Shown here one piece after another: positions 9,311 through 16,078 of a stretch of DNA of 64,000 bases. This DNA is from Thermococcus sp. MAR1. GTDB lineage: Archaea; Methanobacteriota_B; Thermococci; Thermococcales; Thermococcaceae. How positions within the stretch are numbered: the stretch's first letter is position 1; each line of letters begins with the position of its first letter. A program made the position numbers and the translations under genes. Under the pieces are notes generated by a model. That model made no database searches. It was given only the letters and a program-made list of their open reading frames with translations, and was not told where the DNA came from. Location: the NCBI RefSeq assembly GCF_012027305.1, contig NZ_SNUF01000001.1, forward strand, positions 124,001-188,000. Direction: 5' to 3'.

Positions 9311-9776
9311 CATCACGATGGGAGTCCTTAACTTTTGCTTTTGTCGCTTTTCAGATTTGTTCTGGACAATTGAAGCCTTAATTTTGCCAGGGAAATCGAT
9401 TTTCGCTCTTTAGTTATTGTCACTTTTTGTTCCATTTTCTCGGATATTATGTAACGAAATTTTTTCGAAGTTTGGAATATGGCCGTGGTCTCGCCCCTTT
9501 CAGTCTAAACCCTATCAAAACTGTTTTTTCCTGGCTTTAGCTGGCTTACAGGCCATTTTTCGGGCTTTAAAGACCTTCTAAGTCCAGGGAAATCCCGTGA
9601 GCATCTGTGTTCATCAAGTTTTTTAGGCCCGGTAATCTTGGCTTGGGCTCCTTAAAGCGTTCCAGGGGTTCTGTTTTGGACGCCCCAATAGCTTCTTTTA
9701 CGGCGGTTTCCAGAAAAGCTTAAATATTGGAAGTGGTTTAGGGCTTTATTGGGCAAATGGAGGGAAATTCCCGCCT
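9311..9776 (+). other. CRISPR leader region (non-coding)
   Basis: This is 466 nt without a credible gene between the RNA-binding protein and the first CRISPR repeat. It is AT-rich with many T-runs, as expected for a Thermococcales leader. The array orientation (ATTGAAAG end on the right, decayed repeats on the right) places the leader on this side. Confidence 0.75.
9716..9728 (+). promoter_or_regulatory. Probable CRISPR leader promoter
   Basis: AAGCTTAAATATT contains a BRE-like AAGC and the TATA box TTAAATA (9720-9726). A start site about 25 nt downstream (about 9750) would lie just before the first repeat at 9777. Confidence 0.6.
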
Positions 9777-10568
9777 GTTGCAATAAGACTCTAGGAGAAT
9801 TGAAAGGGCGGTTGAGCGCGTAGGTCTCAGAAACCACCCGGAAAGTTGCAATAAGACTCTAGGAGAATTGAAAGCTCTGAAGCCATCTCGTAGCAGAGCA
9901 TGAGCACGACAAGTTGCAATAAGACTCTAGGAGAATTGAAAGTTCTATATGACAGCCCCGCTGAAGCCATCTCGTAGCCGAGTTGCAATAAGACTCTAGG
10001 AGAATTGAAAGACCTTCATTTTTCACAACCTCCTTAAAGTTGTCCTCGTGTTGCAATAAGACTCTAGGAGAATTGAAAGCTGTACAACAAACTCATATGG
10101 GAGTGGTATGTGTGCGAGTTGCAATAAGACTCTAGGAGAATTGAAAGCAGCCTTGACCCCAGTTCCGGCGACAGCACGAGGTAGTGTTGCAATAAGACTC
10201 TAGGAGAATTGAAAGCATAATCGGACAGATCGGCAGGCTCAACCCCGGTGAGGTTGCAATAAGACTCTAGGAGAATTGAAAGGCATGTACTTCGAAGTGT
10301 CCTCCCCCGGCGGAGCCAAAGTTGCAATAAGACTCTAGGAGAATTGAAAGGAGATCGACACTTTTGACCACTTCTCGCCAGCTGACCTTTCAAGTTGCAA
10401 TAAGACTCTAGGAGAATTGAAAGCTGGAAATGAAGGGCTACAAAAAGTAGGGCTCTACGGTTGCAATAAGACTCTAGGAGAATTTTGGGGGTTCTCATGC
10501 ATTTAAGTCCGAGGGGGTGTGGGGGACGGAACGTCCCCCCGCAATAAGACTCCACGAGGATTAAAAAG
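9777..10568 (+). CRISPR. CRISPR array, ten intact 30-bp repeats plus two decayed repeats
   Basis: The 30-bp repeat begins GTTGCAATAAGACTC and ends GAGAATTGAAAG. Intact copies start at 9777, 9845, 9913, 9982, 10050, 10118, 10186, 10253, 10321 and 10394, and look identical. An eleventh copy at 10460 keeps only the first 25 bases (to 10484). A strongly mutated copy lies at 10539-10568. Spacers are 38, 38, 39, 38, 38, 38, 37, 38, 43 and 36 nt. The terminal ATTGAAAG is the 8-nt crRNA 5' tag known from Pyrococcus, so transcription should run left to right. No cas gene lies in the window, so processing and interference proteins must be encoded elsewhere. Spacers 2 and 3 share an 18-nt identical core. 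Confidence 0.98.
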
Positions 10569-10578
10569 ATGAAAAACC

Positions 10579-11868
10579 TCACTCGGTTGCTTTTTTCTTC
10601 TTCCTTCTGCCCCAGCTGACCCCTGCCGTGAGGATTCTCTCCGTTGAGAACAGCCATGCCGTGGCGTAGAGTATGGCGACCGCCACCACAGTTAGGTAAG
10701 CCATGCTTATCGCTATCGGCGTGTAGCTGCTGAGGAGGACGTAGCGGTAGTCCACCACAGGATGTGTGAAGGGCACCGCCAGCAGGACGTACTTAACGAG
10801 GGCTGGAAGGTCGTTTATGTCGGTGTACATCAGCAGGAAGGCCGGAAATGCCAGGGGCAGGATAACCGCGCTGACCAGCGTTGTGGCGCTCTGGACGTCC
10901 TCTGCAAAGGTCGCCACTATCATGGCTAAGCTGAGGGCGATTATTATCGTCAGGAACACAACCAGGGCAAACATCAGCGCCCCCGTGGGGGTGACGACCA
11001 GACCCAGGTCTTCGAGGCTCACCCCGCTCGAACCCAGCCCAAAGGAGCTCATGTAGTAGCGCATGCCTATCATGTATGCTATAGCCGCTACCAGACCCAT
11101 CATGGCCGTTCCGAATATCTTCGCCGCGACTATCTTCGTCCTCGCCACGGGGAGGGTGAGGAGCGTCTCCAGCGTCTTGTTCTCCTTCTCGCTCGCTATG
11201 GCTCCGGCCGCCATCTGGGAGGTTATCATGACCATCATGAAGACTATGAGCGGTATCGTGAAGGCCTGGGCCGCTATAACGCTTGAAACCGCGGTTGGAG
11301 ACACGTTCACGACATTGTTGTTTATGACGGACTTGCTCTCGGTCCTTATCGGCTGTAGTATGGCGTCTGGATTGCCCGCGCCGAGGTTCTTCACCTTTAT
11401 CCTGGCTATTTCGTCGCTGAGTATCCCGAGAACGGCGTTTATCCTGCCTTCGCTGACGCTCTCCTTTATGCCCGTGCTTATGCTCATGAAGATGCCGTAT
11501 ATCTCGACTGTGGCGGTCTCGTTGGCCTGGAGCTTGGCCGTGAAGTCTGGAGGAATGACCACGAGAACGTTCTGTTTCTGCTGGATGGCCTGTTGAATGG
11601 CCTCGTCAAGCGTCGTCGCGTTCACCACGGTTACCGTGACGTTAGGAGCAACCTCTAGGGCCTTTATCAGCAGGTTTCCGTAGGCTCCTTCGTCGAAGTT
11701 GACTATCGTGACCTGTGTCTCTCCCTGGGCCTGCTCCATGCCGATGTTCACGGCCTTTCCCATCACCGGAAGCAGTATCAGCGGGACGACCACGAGGCCA
11801 AAGACGAGCTTCTTGTCCCTGAAGAGGTTCCAGAGTTCTTTCTTGGCCATGACCCAGAAGTCGCTCAA
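10579..11868 (-). CDS. ABC-2 type exporter permease (NatB-like)
   Basis: 429-aa membrane protein. It has one N-terminal helix (about residues 20-40), a large external domain (about 45-200) and five or six helices from about residue 205, the ABC-2 permease layout of sodium or drug exporters such as NatB. The segment E-K-E-N-K-T-L-E-T-L-L-T-L-P-V (about 230-245) is the conserved cytoplasmic coupling motif of the family. It ends with a basic R-R-K-K-K-K tail. The start overlaps the end of the ATPase gene by 4 nt. It is the last gene of the operon running leftward from 14591. The exported substrate is unknown. Confidence 0.9.
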   Translation of the reverse strand: MSDFWVMAKKELWNLFRDKKLVFGLVVVPLILLPVMGKAVNIGMEQAQGETQVTIVNFDEGAYGNLLIKALEVAPNVTVTVVNATTLDEAIQQAIQQKQNVLVVIPPDFTAKLQANETATVEIYGIFMSISTGIKESVSEGRINAVLGILSDEIARIKVKNLGAGNPDAILQPIRTESKSVINNNVVNVSPTAVSSVIAAQAFTIPLIVFMMVMITSQMAAGAIASEKENKTLETLLTLPVARTKIVAAKIFGTAMMGLVAAIAYMIGMRYYMSSFGLGSSGVSLEDLGLVVTPTGALMFALVVFLTIIIALSLAMIVATFAEDVQSATTLVSAVILPLAFPAFLLMYTDINDLPALVKYVLLAVPFTHPVVDYRYVLLSSYTPIAISMAYLTVVAVAILYATAWLFSTERILTAGVSWGRRKKKKATE

Positions 11869-12623
11869 GCTCCTTCACCCCCTATTGGCTCGCCGATGTT
11901 CACTCCGACAGCGCGCATGAAGACCTCCTCGAGGTTCTCTGCCTCGTACTTCTCCTTCAGTTCCTTTGGCGTTCCCACCTCTACTATCTGTCCCTCGTTT
12001 ATCAGGGCGACCCGGTGGCAGAGGAACTCCACCTCAAGCATGTTGTGGCTTGAGAGCAGGAACGTAACCCCTTCAGTCCTTGAAAAGCGCCTTATCATCT
12101 GCCTTATGGCGTATGCGTTCACGATGTCAAGCCCACTGGCAGGTTCGTCCAGTATCGCGAGCTTGGGTTTTACCATCAGGGCCCTCGCTATGAGGAGCTT
12201 CCTCGTCATTCCCTTGGAGTATGTAGAAACCTTGTCGTCGAGCCTCTCGCCCAAACCGGAAAGCTTGACGCCGAGTTCGAGCATCTTTTTAGCTTTCCCC
12301 TCGTCCTTGGCGTACAGCTTCGCCATGAACTGAAGGTATTCGTAGCCGGTGAGGTTCTTGTACGCCCCAGCCTCCTCAGGCAGGTAGCTGATGATTTCCC
12401 TGACCCTGTCGGCCTCCTTCACCACGTCGTGGCCCGCTATTTTTGCCCTCCCCCCGGTCGGTTTGAGAAGGGTTGCGAGTATTTTCAGCGTCGTGCTCTT
12501 CCCGGCACCGTTGGGCCCTATTAGGCCAAATATTTCGCCCTCGTTGATGGAGAAGCTTATCCCCCTGAGGGCCTTCACCTTTCCGTAGTCCTTCTCCAGG
12601 TTCAGAACCTCAACCATTGCCAT
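11865..12623 (-). CDS. ABC transporter ATP-binding protein (NatA/CcmA-like exporter type)
   Basis: About 252 aa. It has Walker A GPNGAGKST, Walker B L-A-I-L-D-E-P-A-S-G-L-D and the signature T-Y-S-K-G-M-T-R-K (SKGM in place of SGGQ, frequent in exporter ATPases). I chose ATG 12623 ([14 protein letters not shown]) because GGTGGG lies upstream; ATG 12617 two codons later is also possible. A longer frame to 12746 overlaps the previous gene and lacks support. The start overlaps the end of the upstream membrane protein by 14 nt. It powers the adjacent ABC-2 permease. Confidence 0.93.
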   Translation of the reverse strand: MAMVEVLNLEKDYGKVKALRGISFSINEGEIFGLIGPNGAGKSTTLKILATLLKPTGGRAKIAGHDVVKEADRVREIISYLPEEAGAYKNLTGYEYLQFMAKLYAKDEGKAKKMLELGVKLSGLGERLDDKVSTYSKGMTRKLLIARALMVKPKLAILDEPASGLDIVNAYAIRQMIRRFSRTEGVTFLLSSHNMLEVEFLCHRVALINEGQIVEVGTPKELKEKYEAENLEEVFMRAVGVNIGEPIGGEGA

Positions 12624-12972
12624 GCTTCCCACCCACCTTGTAAAGGAGCAGTCCAAGGGTGGCGAGCGCAACCCCAAAGAGAAAAACCACCCAGATTTCC
12701 GAGTATCCTCCGATGAATGCAGTTCCAAGTCCGATGGCGACTCCAAGCCAGCCGTTTAATTCGTGGTCGTTTTTAAAGCCGTGGTCGAGTCCCAGGAGCA
12801 GCGCCCCAACCATAACCAGCCCGAGCTCGATAAGGAGCAGGGGCGTGTTTACCCCCGTGCAGACCTCTCCGCTCGGCACTTTCATGCAAGCAAGTCTTTC
12901 AACCGGCGGCTTTGCCACGCCAAGCCCTATGCCGAGGAGATAAACCATCAGCCCGGCCAATTTCTTACTCAT
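12610..12972 (-). CDS. Small membrane protein of the exporter operon
   Basis: A 120-aa protein with about four hydrophobic helices and an external loop carrying two Cys ([11 protein letters not shown]) that could form a disulfide. ATG 12972 is preceded by GGTGAGGGG, and its ATGAGTAA overlaps the stop of the upstream XRE gene. I do not recognise a family. Its fixed position between the regulator and the ATPase suggests an accessory part of the exporter or of the sensing system. Confidence 0.75.
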   Translation of the reverse strand: MSKKLAGLMVYLLGIGLGVAKPPVERLACMKVPSGEVCTGVNTPLLLIELGLVMVGALLLGLDHGFKNDHELNGWLGVAIGLGTAFIGGYSEIWVVFLFGVALATLGLLLYKVGGKHGNG

Positions 12973-13171
12973 CCCCCTCACCATCGTAAAGGAATATATC
13001 CTCGATTTTAACGCCGAAAAAGCGCGCTATCTTGAAGGCCAGCCTCAGCGATGGGTCGTATTTACCCTTCTCAATCGCTATCACCGTCTGCCTCGTCACG
13101 CCTAAGGCCTTCGCCAGTTCCTCCTGGGTTAATCCTTTGGCTTCCCTTAGCTCTCGCAGGCGATTTTTCAT
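12965..13171 (-). CDS. XRE-family HTH transcriptional regulator
   Basis: A 68-aa single-domain regulator. The helix-turn-helix is textbook: [18 protein letters not shown] at about residues 13-30, then E-K-G-K-Y-D-P-S-L and [11 protein letters not shown]. This is the compact YgzD/YozG-like class often found with DUF2178 or ABC-2 genes. M at 13171 gives M-K-N-R-L-R-E-L-R; the frame continues up to 13192 but that start lies inside the preceding coding region. It is predicted to bind the two palindromes at 14603-14634 and control its own operon. Confidence 0.9.
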   Translation of the reverse strand: MKNRLRELREAKGLTQEELAKALGVTRQTVIAIEKGKYDPSLRLAFKIARFFGVKIEDIFLYDGEGDE

Positions 13172-13175
13172 GGGC

Positions 13176-13472
13176 TCACATCCTCCTGGCATAATAGGCT
13201 CTGAAGATCAGGTTGCCGAGGAATATGGTAGCGAATATCAGGACGGCGAGGTTGGTGCACCGTTCGTCCCTGAGAACCAGCCACGAGTAGTAGAGCGCCG
13301 CCACTGTAACGAGAAGGACGAGCTCCAGGGTTCTCGCCGCTGAGAGTTTGGCTATCTCGAAGGCCCTCTCGTCCGGGGGAACTCCAATGCTCATCATCGT
13401 CCGGGTCATGAAATGGCCCAGGAGTCCGCCTCCAATCAAGGCAACCAACGAGACCAAGATGAGTTCGTTCAT
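13176..13472 (-). CDS. DUF2178-type membrane protein, paralog 4 (short)
   Basis: 98 aa with helices at the N-terminus, the centre and near the C-terminus. It keeps the family motif [10 protein letters not shown] (compare D-E-R-T in the paralogs) after the first helix, and a C-terminal Y-Y-A-R-R-M. It is shorter than the other three copies because the first hairpin is reduced. The ATG at 13472 directly follows the TGA of paralog 3. It is the copy nearest the regulator. Function unknown. Confidence 0.82.
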   Translation of the reverse strand: MNELILVSLVALIGGGLLGHFMTRTMMSIGVPPDERAFEIAKLSAARTLELVLLVTVAALYYSWLVLRDERCTNLAVLIFATIFLGNLIFRAYYARRM

Positions 13473-13841
13473 TCACATCACCCGCTCATAATGGGCCTTC
13501 AGGAGTGCAGCGACCAGGACACCCGCTAACATCGGCAACAGGAGCCACTTCGAAAGCAGAACCACCGTTTCATAGTCGTGGCCAGCGAGCCAGATCAGTT
13601 CGTAGCCAAAAATGACGAAACCGAAGCCCATGCCTTGGTAAAAACTCTTCATGGTTATCAACTCGGTCCTTTCGTCCCTGACGGGTTCTACTTTTTTCTC
13701 GTAGGTCTTCGCAAGGACCCAAGTTCCGAGCCAGACGAGGGTGAAGAAGAACCAGCTTAGGTATGTGCTGGTTCGCGAGTAATAACTCATCAGGAAAATT
13801 GCCATGAAGAGAAAGACGAAGTGAATGACCCCAAACCTCAT
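13473..13841 (-). CDS. DUF2178-type membrane protein, paralog 3
   Basis: 122 aa, four predicted membrane helices in two hairpins. Between them is the conserved cytoplasmic motif V-R-D-E-R-T-E-L-I-T-M-K-S. It ends H-Y-E-R-V-M. The ATG abuts the TGA of the upstream paralog and uses that gene's terminal codons (GGGTGATGTGA) as ribosome binding site. Its length and topology match the other copies. Confidence 0.83.
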   Translation of the reverse strand: MRFGVIHFVFLFMAIFLMSYYSRTSTYLSWFFFTLVWLGTWVLAKTYEKKVEPVRDERTELITMKSFYQGMGFGFVIFGYELIWLAGHDYETVVLLSKWLLLPMLAGVLVAALLKAHYERVM

Positions 13842-14210
13842 TCACATCACCCTCTCGTACCAGTACTGCGAGACCACAAGTGCTATCACGCCAAGTGTGA
13901 GCGGAATCAGCAGCTTTGTGGCGGTTTCTGTGTTCCCGTTTGAGTACTCCCAGAGGTACTCAGCGAAGAGGATTATGCTAATTACGGCAAATGCGTTTCT
14001 CGTACTTTTGGTGCTTATCATCTCGGTCCTCTCATCTTCTATTCTCCCCACCCTGGAGTTGTAGTACCGATTCAAGGCATAGACCATGAGAACACCCAGG
14101 AGTAAGATACTCACCGCCAGCGAGCCCTTTCCCGACTTGGTGGAGTATGCAAGACCGATGACAATCACGGCGATTAAACTAGCGAGCAGGCCCTCGTAGC
14201 TGAGCTTCAC
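13842..14210 (-). CDS. DUF2178-type membrane protein, paralog 2
   Basis: 122 aa, four predicted helices, central motif I-E-D-E-R-T-E-M-I-S-T-K-S and C-terminal W-Y-E-R-V-M. The start is a GTG at 14210 immediately after the TGA of paralog 1, with GGGTGATG overlapping that stop as SD. Paralogs 2 and 3 have the same length and are the most alike by motif. Confidence 0.83.
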   Translation of the reverse strand: MKLSYEGLLASLIAVIVIGLAYSTKSGKGSLAVSILLLGVLMVYALNRYYNSRVGRIEDERTEMISTKSTRNAFAVISIILFAEYLWEYSNGNTETATKLLIPLTLGVIALVVSQYWYERVM

Positions 14211-14591
14211 TCACATCACCCTCGCGTAATGGTGCTTCAGGTACAGTTTTAGGACCGAGGTCAGGACCATCAAACTAATGGCCAGGTAATAGGCGCTCCT
14301 CAGGCTTGGGTCGTTCTCGGAGAGAATGGAAAGCGCCACTACCGCAAAGGCTAAAGCCAACACCAGGGCCTGAAGGGTTCTCCGTGAGGCCATCTCCTCG
14401 ATGCGGAGCGTTCTCTCGTCGCTGAATATTTCGCCGCGTTTTTTGAGCCAGTCCGCGTAGAGAAACGAGAGGGCTATCACCACAGCTAAAATCCCAAAAG
14501 CCATTGCCATGTTCCCCATCCACAGGGCAACTGCCAGTAAAGATGCAGTTGTCGCGGGGATTGCGTAGCCTATAATTCTCCATCTCTCCAT
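14211..14591 (-). CDS. DUF2178-type membrane protein, paralog 1 (first gene of operon)
   Basis: 126 aa with two helical hairpins. The central motif is F-S-D-E-R-T-L-R-I-E-E-M-A-S, and the C-terminus is H-Y-A-R-V-M. It is the promoter-proximal gene of an eight-gene operon ending with the ABC-2 exporter. The ATG follows GGTGGGAGC. A TATA box (CTTATAAG, 14638-14645) and two abutting 16-bp palindromes lie upstream. The family is of unknown function; DUF2178 proteins are typically found beside small XRE regulators. Confidence 0.83.
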   Translation of the reverse strand: MERWRIIGYAIPATTASLLAVALWMGNMAMAFGILAVVIALSFLYADWLKKRGEIFSDERTLRIEEMASRRTLQALVLALAFAVVALSILSENDPSLRSAYYLAISLMVLTSVLKLYLKHHYARVM

Positions 14592-14602
14592 GCTCCCACC
14601 AT

Positions 14603-14645
14603 GTAAAGTTTCCTTTACGTAAAGCTTCCTTTACGTCCTTATAAG
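14603..14645 (-). promoter_or_regulatory. Promoter and tandem operator of the DUF2178/XRE/ABC operon
   Basis: The TATA box is CTTATAAG at 14638-14645 (minus strand). Downstream of it are two directly abutting 16-bp inverted repeats, GTAAAGTTTCCTTTAC (14603-14618) and GTAAAGCTTCCTTTAC (14619-14634). Both have the form GTAAAG-N4-CTTTAC. They cover the region about 5-40 nt after TATA, where transcription starts, so binding should repress. The XRE protein of the operon is the obvious candidate. Confidence 0.8.
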
Positions 14646-14660
14646 CCTTTCCCCTCAAAG

Positions 14661-14668
14661 TTTTTAAA
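14661..14668 (+). promoter_or_regulatory. TATA box of tRNA-Leu
   Basis: TTTTTAAA lies 31 nt before the first base of the tRNA, the expected archaeal spacing. Confidence 0.6.
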
Positions 14669-14691
14669 GCAAAGGCAATAACTCAATCCGC

Positions 14692-14779
14692 GCGGGGGTT
14701 GCCGAGCCTGGCCAAAGGCGCGGGATTTAGGGTCCCGTCCCGTAGGGGTTCGCGGGTTCAAATCCCGTCCCCCGCACCA
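14692..14779 (+). tRNA. tRNA-Leu (anticodon UAG), CCA encoded
   Basis: The acceptor stem GCGGGGG (14692-14698) pairs with CCCCCGC (14769-14775). The discriminator is A, followed by an encoded CCA at 14777-14779. The anticodon arm is CGGGA-TTTAGGG-TCCCG, giving anticodon TAG, which reads CUA and other CUN leucine codons. There is a long variable arm (class II) and a T loop GTTCAAATC. No intron is visible. Confidence 0.97.
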
Positions 14780-15760
14780 TTACAAACTTTTGCTCCGCAA
14801 AAGTTTGATCAAAAGTGTGTGATTCTTCTCCCAACTGTGATTCTGAGAGCGTTTGCACTTTCCAACGGCTATTTTCTCAGGGAAATTCTCTTTAGGGGGT
14901 TATTAAACGGGGTTTCCTCTAAAAAGCGCTCCTTCGGAGCGCGCAAAAGTGTGAACCTAATGGTAACGGCTCTTAACTTTGAGGAATTTCACACATCCAA
15001 AGGTGCTATTGGAAAGCGCAAACACTCACCAAAAAGCTTCCTATCACAGGAATCACGAACTTTGATGAAACTTTGCACAGACAAAGTTTCTTTGGTCAAG
15101 CTTTGCGCAAGCAAAGGTTGCTGGGGGGCTACCACCCCCACACCCCCACTCAGCCCTTGCTTTGCAGGTTGAGGCAGGGCCTCAATACCTCGGGAAGCTT
15201 CGCTTCCCAAGGAACGCTGGCGGAAGATTAGGTGCTTTTCTAAGAATTGGCAAGTTCTGAAGTGGGTTTTCATTTACTCGCTCCTTTGTGAGTGTTTCAC
15301 TCTCTAAAGGCGCCCTTCGGGCGCCGATAAAAATGTGAAACTGCTTGGAGGCTTGAGTTAAAAGTCAAACCCGCTTTTTGATTGTACTTGAGCATCGCAC
15401 AACTGTTTTTCTGCCAGTTTAATGGAATGACCTTTTGATCAAACTTTGCGTTACAAAGTTTGTTTGCTGGGCAAAGTTTCATTAAAGTTCGTGATTCCTT
15501 TTAAAAAAGCGTGCTTTGGAGTGGATTTCTTTGAGGACTGCTTTTTTGGCAGAAATGGATTCACTCCAGAGAGACGTTTCAGAAGGGTTCAAGCGTTTTT
15601 AGCGCTCCGAAGGAGCGCAGGCATGGCAGAACCCACGTGGGGGTTTTAGCACGTTTGTGAATCCGGCCTTTAACGTCCCGTTTCTGGTTTAAATCTCTCT
15701 TGGAGCGGCTGGGGAAATGAATCACCTGTTTTGATGAAACTTTTCGCTAGAAAAGTTTCC
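14780..15760. other. Roughly 1-kb non-coding region with many inverted repeats
   Basis: No convincing gene is present: short open frames lack SD sites and family features. The region is packed with hairpin-forming sequences. One type has AAACTTT...AAAGTTT stems (near 14784-14806, 15067-15088, 15440-15461 and 15735-15757). Another has GC-rich 17-nt perfect hairpins (14926-14942, 15309-15325, 15602-15618). There is also a long inverted repeat pair at 15049-15076 and 15471-15498. It resembles a dead or miniature mobile element area next to a tRNA gene. Confidence 0.7.
15049..15498. repeat. 28-bp inverted repeat pair enclosing a 394-bp non-coding core
   Basis: The sequence at 15049-15076 starts GGAATCACGAACTTT. 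The reverse complement of 15471-15498 matches it at 27 of 28 bases, differing only at TTTGATG versus TTTAATG. Such termini around a non-coding core are the form of a miniature inverted-repeat element, but no target-site duplication is obvious. Confidence 0.65.
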
Positions 15761-16021
15761 TCACGGCATCTTGAGCTCGGTCCTCACTTCCTCGTCCATC
15801 AGGACGAAGAGGATCAGGGCAGACAGCAGGGTCAGCGTTATTGCCGGAATTGAAAGGCTAACCATCACCCAGAGGAGTCCAAAGAGAAGGTCGAGGAGGG
15901 CTATATAGGCCGCTAAATCCACGAGGATATCGTGCCCTCTCCAGACCCCGTGGGCGAAGAGCAGGTGCACGCTCCCAACGAGGATGTAGCCAAAAAACGT
16001 GTACTTTTCCCCAAAACTCAT
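15761..16021 (-). CDS. Small membrane protein, hypothetical
   Basis: 86 aa with about three hydrophobic helices and an acidic C-terminal tail (M-D-E-E-V-R-T-E-L-K-M-P). I do not recognise it. ATG 16021 follows an in-frame GTG at 16024; neither has a strong SD. It is the last gene in the direction of the MFS operon, 57 nt after the MFS stop, so it may be cotranscribed. It could be annotated as a hypothetical membrane protein only. Confidence 0.6.
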   Translation of the reverse strand: MSFGEKYTFFGYILVGSVHLLFAHGVWRGHDILVDLAAYIALLDLLFGLLWVMVSLSIPAITLTLLSALILFVLMDEEVRTELKMP

Positions 16022-16078
16022 CACGGCTATACCGTAGAAGAAAACCCCGAGTAATGTAAAGAAAAAACGACGAAGGGC

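Noticed and set aside
10064-10657. Minus-strand frame across the CRISPR array
   Set aside because: Its protein is a periodic translation of repeats (S-I-L-L-E-S-Y-C-N), an artefact of the array.
14699-15172. Open frame of 157 codons starting inside tRNA-Leu
   Set aside because: It begins within the tRNA gene, runs through hairpin repeats, has no SD and shows no protein-family features.
15446-15649. Open frame of 67 codons in the repeat-rich region
   Set aside because: It starts inside an AAACTTTG repeat hairpin and lacks an SD; its sequence follows the repeats.
14692-15760. Integrated element using tRNA-Leu as attachment site
   Set aside because: I found no second copy of the tRNA 3' end in the following kilobase and no integrase gene in the area.
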